In this document: one piece after another, positions 60,430 through 64,000 of the stretch
Numbering within the stretch: the first letter of the stretch is position 1
How the letters are laid out: every line of letters begins with the position of its first letter
Notes under the pieces: model-generated
Database searches by the model: none
What the model was told of the DNA's origin: nothing
What the model saw: only the letters and a program-made list of their open reading frames with translations
Translations under genes and position numbers: made by a program
From: Solirubrobacter phytolaccae
Lineage (GTDB): Bacteria; Actinomycetota; Thermoleophilia; Solirubrobacterales; Solirubrobacteraceae
DNA length: 64,000 nucleotides
Reading direction: 5' to 3'
NCBI RefSeq assembly: GCF_027587195.1
Contig: NZ_JAPDDP010000005.1
Span: forward strand, 1 to 64,000

Positions 60430-61327
60430 ACGCCGCGCCCGCCAGGGCGAGCAGGCCGAATGCGGCGAAGCCGGCGCTGACCTCCCGCTTCTCCTGCTTG
60501 GTGCCGATGCGCGAGCCGAGCGTCTCGTAGACCTCGTCGAGCGCGTCGGCGTCCTCGGCGGTGAACGCGCGGCCCCCCGAGATGTCCGCCACCTGCTGGA
60601 GCGCCTCGGGGTCCGGTGGGACGGACAGCGTCTGACCCATCGTCTCGATCACGCCCTCGGCGGTGCCGAGCGCGACGGTGTAGATCGGCACGTTGGCCGC
60701 GCGCGCCTGTTCGGCGACGGAGGCCGGGTCCTGCCCGTTCTTGCTCGCGCCGTCCGAGAGCAGCACGATCGCGGACGGCGGCTTGTCTTTACCGGTCTCC
60801 AGCGCCTGGAGCGCCGAGGCCAGGGCGTCGCCGGTCGCGGTCCCGCCCTCGGCCTGCAGGCCGTCGAGCGTGGACAGCACGGTCGTGCGGTCCTGCGTGG
60901 GCCGGATGACGGTGTGCGCGCTGTCGGCGAACGCCACCAGGCCGACCTGCAGCTGCTCCGGCACGTTCTCGAGGAAGCGGTCCGCGGCCTGCTTGGCGGC
61001 GGTGAGCCGGTTGGGGGCGACGTCGGTGGCGTTCATCGACCCGGACGTGTCGGTGACGAGCATGACGCTCGCGCGCTCGACCGGCACCGCGACGGTCGCC
61101 TCCGGCCGCGCGAGCGCGACCGCCATCCCGGCCAGCGCGAGCATCAGCAGCGCGGGCGGGAGGACCTTGCGCAGCCGACCGTGCTTCGGTGCGATCGCGG
61201 CGAGCGTCGCCGTCGCCGGGAAGCGGACGACGTACTTCGACGGCCGCCGGCGGGCGAGCAGCAGCGCGATGATCGCGAGCGGCACGACCGTGAGGCCGAG
61301 CAGGAACAGTGGGGCTTGAAAGCTCAT
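60395..61327 (-). CDS. VWA-domain membrane protein (BatA-like)
   Basis: The 310-residue protein has two N-terminal membrane helices (residues 7-25, 56-74), a VWA domain with MIDAS D93-T-S95-G-S97 and conserved Thr in GGTATGDAL, and a C-terminal helix near 285-305. It is the BatA-type partner of MoxR. Third gene of a MoxR-DUF58-VWA operon with 4-base overlaps. Likely role: metal-dependent protein-protein contact outside the membrane, maintaining envelope integrity. Confidence 0.92.
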   Translation of the reverse strand: MSFQAPLFLLGLTVVPLAIIALLLARRRPSKYVVRFPATATLAAIAPKHGRLRKVLPPALLMLALAGMAVALARPEATVAVPVERASVMLVTDTSGSMNATDVAPNRLTAAKQAADRFLENVPEQLQVGLVAFADSAHTVIRPTQDRTTVLSTLDGLQAEGGTATGDALASALQALETGKDKPPSAIVLLSDGASKNGQDPASVAEQARAANVPIYTVALGTAEGVIETMGQTLSVPPDPEALQQVADISGGRAFTAEDADALDEVYETLGSRIGTKQEKREVSAGFAAFGLLALAGAAFTSLRWRGRLP

Positions 61328-62483
61328 CTAAGGGTCCTTCCGAGCGCGCGCAGCCAGTCTTGATCCGTGCCGACCTCCACGTGCCGCGCGCGGGCGGAGC
61401 GCAGGGCGGACTTGAGCTGGTCGCGGCGCGCGAGCTCCGCGGCGGCGAACCGGCGCCGCAGCTCCGGGCTGGACGAGTCGGCCTCGACGCGCGCGCCCGT
61501 CTCGGGGTCGACCAGCGTGAGGTGGCCGACGTCCGGCAGCTCGTGCTCGCGCGGGTCGAAGACCTCGACGGCGAGCACGTCGTGCCGGGCGCCGAGAGCC
61601 GCGAGCGCACGCGTCCATTCGGGACGCTCGGCGGCGCCGCCACGACCGCCGAACCCGCGGCTCCCGCCGCCCGGCACATTGGTGGCGCCGCCGGCCCAGG
61701 CGCCGTCGCGCGACTCGCCGGCCGGCCACGCGACGCCGCCGCGCGGGACGCTCCCCGGCCGCACGTCCCCGGCGCGCGGCTCGCGTCCCGCGGCGGCGGC
61801 GCCGGGCCCTTCGCGGAAGTCGCTCACGACCACCACGAGGCTGTGTCCCCGCGCGAGGCGGTTGATGCGGCGCATGCCCTGGGCGAGCGCGTCCTCCGGC
61901 GCGTGGCCGTCGCTGGCCACGCCCTTGCCGAGTGCGCGGCGCAGGTGCACGAGCGCGGAGCGGCCGGCGCTCGGTGGCAGCTGCTGCGGCTCGGGCGCGC
62001 CGCACGTGAGCAGGCCGATGCGGCCCGCGCGGCGCACGGCCAGCCGGCCGATCACCAGCGCGACGCCCTCGGCGACGTCGGACTTCAGGCGCTCGGCGGT
62101 ACCGAAGGCCATGGACGCGGAGGTGTCGACGAGCAGCCACGTGGTGAGCGTGCGCTCGGGCACGTGGTCGCGGACGTGGGGGACGCCGGTGCGCGCGCTG
62201 GCGGCGGCGTCGAGCTTGCGCACGTCGTCACCGACCTGGTAGGGCCGGATCTGCGCGAGCTCGGTCCCCAGTCCCAGCCCGGCCGCGCGGCGCTCACCCG
62301 GGAGCGCACCGGCCGCGCGATCGGCGAGGACGAGGTCGAGGGCCTCGACCAGCGCCGTCTGCATCGGGCCGGGTCCCTGAGACCCGGCCGGGGTGGCGAC
62401 GTATGACTCGCGCTGCGCGCTCGCATACTTCGGCGGCAACTCGCCAGAGGCTCGTTCCCGCGCGTGGGCGCTCGACGGGCGTG

Positions 62484-62487
<4 letters not shown>
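61324..62487 (-). CDS. DUF58-family protein with low-complexity insertion
   Basis: The 387-residue protein has the DUF58 core (ELAQIRPYQVGDDVRKLDAAA) and a VWA-like half with VDTSASMAFGTAERLKS. Between the VVVVSDFREGPG strand and the ALGARHDVLAVEVFDPREHEL strand lies an insertion of about 60 Gly/Pro/Ala/Arg-rich residues (218-280) that other DUF58 proteins do not usually have. GTG start and both ends overlap neighbours by 4 bases, so MoxR, DUF58 and VWA are co-translated. Confidence 0.9.
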
Positions 62488-63506
<1,019 letters not shown>

Positions 63507-63590
63507 GGAGTCGACTCTGGCGAGCGGTTCGTCAGATCCCCATAAGCGCCGTTGAGCGCGTCTTGAGTTACCGAACCTACCTTGACGGTC

Positions 63591-64000
63591 ATGCGAATCC
63601 TGGTCGCCGAGGACCATCCCCGGATCGCCTCCGCCGTCGCGCGTGGCCTGCGCCGCGAAGGCATGGCGGTCGACGTCGCCGAGGACGGCGCCGCCGCGCT
63701 GTACAAAGCGCGGATCAACCCGTACGACGTCGTGGTCCTCGACCGCGATCTGCCCGAGCTGCACGGTGACGACGTGTGCCGCGCGTTGACGGCCGAGCAG
63801 CCGCGCACGAAGGTGCTGATGCTGACGGCGGCGCGCTCCACCGACGACCTGGTGGAAGGGCTGGCGCTGGGTGCCGACGACTACCTGTCGAAGCCGTTCC
63901 GCTTCGCCGAGCTGGTCGCGCGCCTGCGCGCGCTGGGCCGGCGGACCGGCGAGGCGCGCCCGGCCGTGCTGAGCGCGGGCGACGTCGTGCTGGACCCGTC
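63591..64000 (+). CDS. OmpR-type response regulator (cut by window end)
   Basis: The first 136 codons of a response regulator are present: RILVAEDHP with the acidic pair, phosphoacceptor Asp in VLDRDLPELHG near residue 51, MLTAA and DDYLSKPFRF near 103. The winged-helix domain should follow beyond 64000. TACCTT lies 7 bases before the ATG. The sensor kinase is probably downstream. It may regulate the divergent MoxR operon. Confidence 0.92.
   Translation, partial: MRILVAEDHPRIASAVARGLRREGMAVDVAEDGAAALYKARINPYDVVVLDRDLPELHGDDVCRALTAEQPRTKVLMLTAARSTDDLVEGLALGADDYLSKPFRFAELVARLRALGRRTGEARPAVLSAGDVVLDP

Overview
The window is very GC-rich, densely packed bacterial DNA. GTG starts are common, start and stop codons often overlap (ATGA, GTGA, CTGA), and many genes lack a Shine-Dalgarno but have TANNNT 6-8 bases before the start codon. 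I infer an actinobacterium, most likely class Thermoleophilia near Solirubrobacter or Conexibacter. That inference rests on composition, leaderless gene style and long secreted proteins with WxL-like or Ig-like domains. No rRNA, tRNA, CRISPR array, insertion sequence or prophage was seen. The longest gene-free gap is about 206 bases (32298-32503).

Layout. 1-10.3 kb: a membrane-anchored PI-PLC-like protein, a GH32-like hydrolase, a HisRS/HisZ-like protein coupled to a repetitive DivIVA protein, a GNAT, a DUF2332 protein, a fused PabB-PabC folate enzyme, and an MmyB-type regulator divergent from SnoaL and ICMT genes. 10.3-15.7 kb: type II NADH dehydrogenase with a divergent DoxX gene, then a DUF4097 / sensor kinase / sugar-binding lipoprotein operon. 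15.8-25.8 kb: secreted proteins (WxL-like; DUF6345 with a possible caspase-like His-Cys dyad), two SDRs, an MFS exporter and AraC/VOC genes. 25.8-33.7 kb: a two-component system divergent from an MMPL transporter, an M6 protease, and an AbiEi/DUF559 protein. 33.7-46.4 kb: molybdopterin oxidoreductase, quinone reductase-like MDR, two tandem small secreted paralogues, an EF-Tu domain III-like protein, SelO, TetR/DUF1330, NYN, VOC and AraC genes, a beta-helix protein and an NmrA remnant. 46.4-64 kb: P450 and GH127, TrkA-TrkH, a branched-chain aminotransferase, a beta-propeller, an alpha/beta hydrolase, a 1655-residue Ig-repeat protein, ArsR-SRPBCC, a MoxR-DUF58-VWA operon and a truncated OmpR-type regulator.

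How genes work together. Clear modules are TrkA/TrkH (potassium uptake), MoxR/DUF58/VWA (AAA chaperone with VWA partners), NarL-type kinase and regulator next to an MMPL exporter, ArsR with its SRPBCC partner under a palindromic operator, TetR with DUF1330 under a palindromic operator, two AraC-VOC pairs, and the DUF4097-kinase-binding protein operon, which has no response regulator beside it. All 15 convergent gene pairs overlap or abut within 9 bases, so gene ends are read on both strands.
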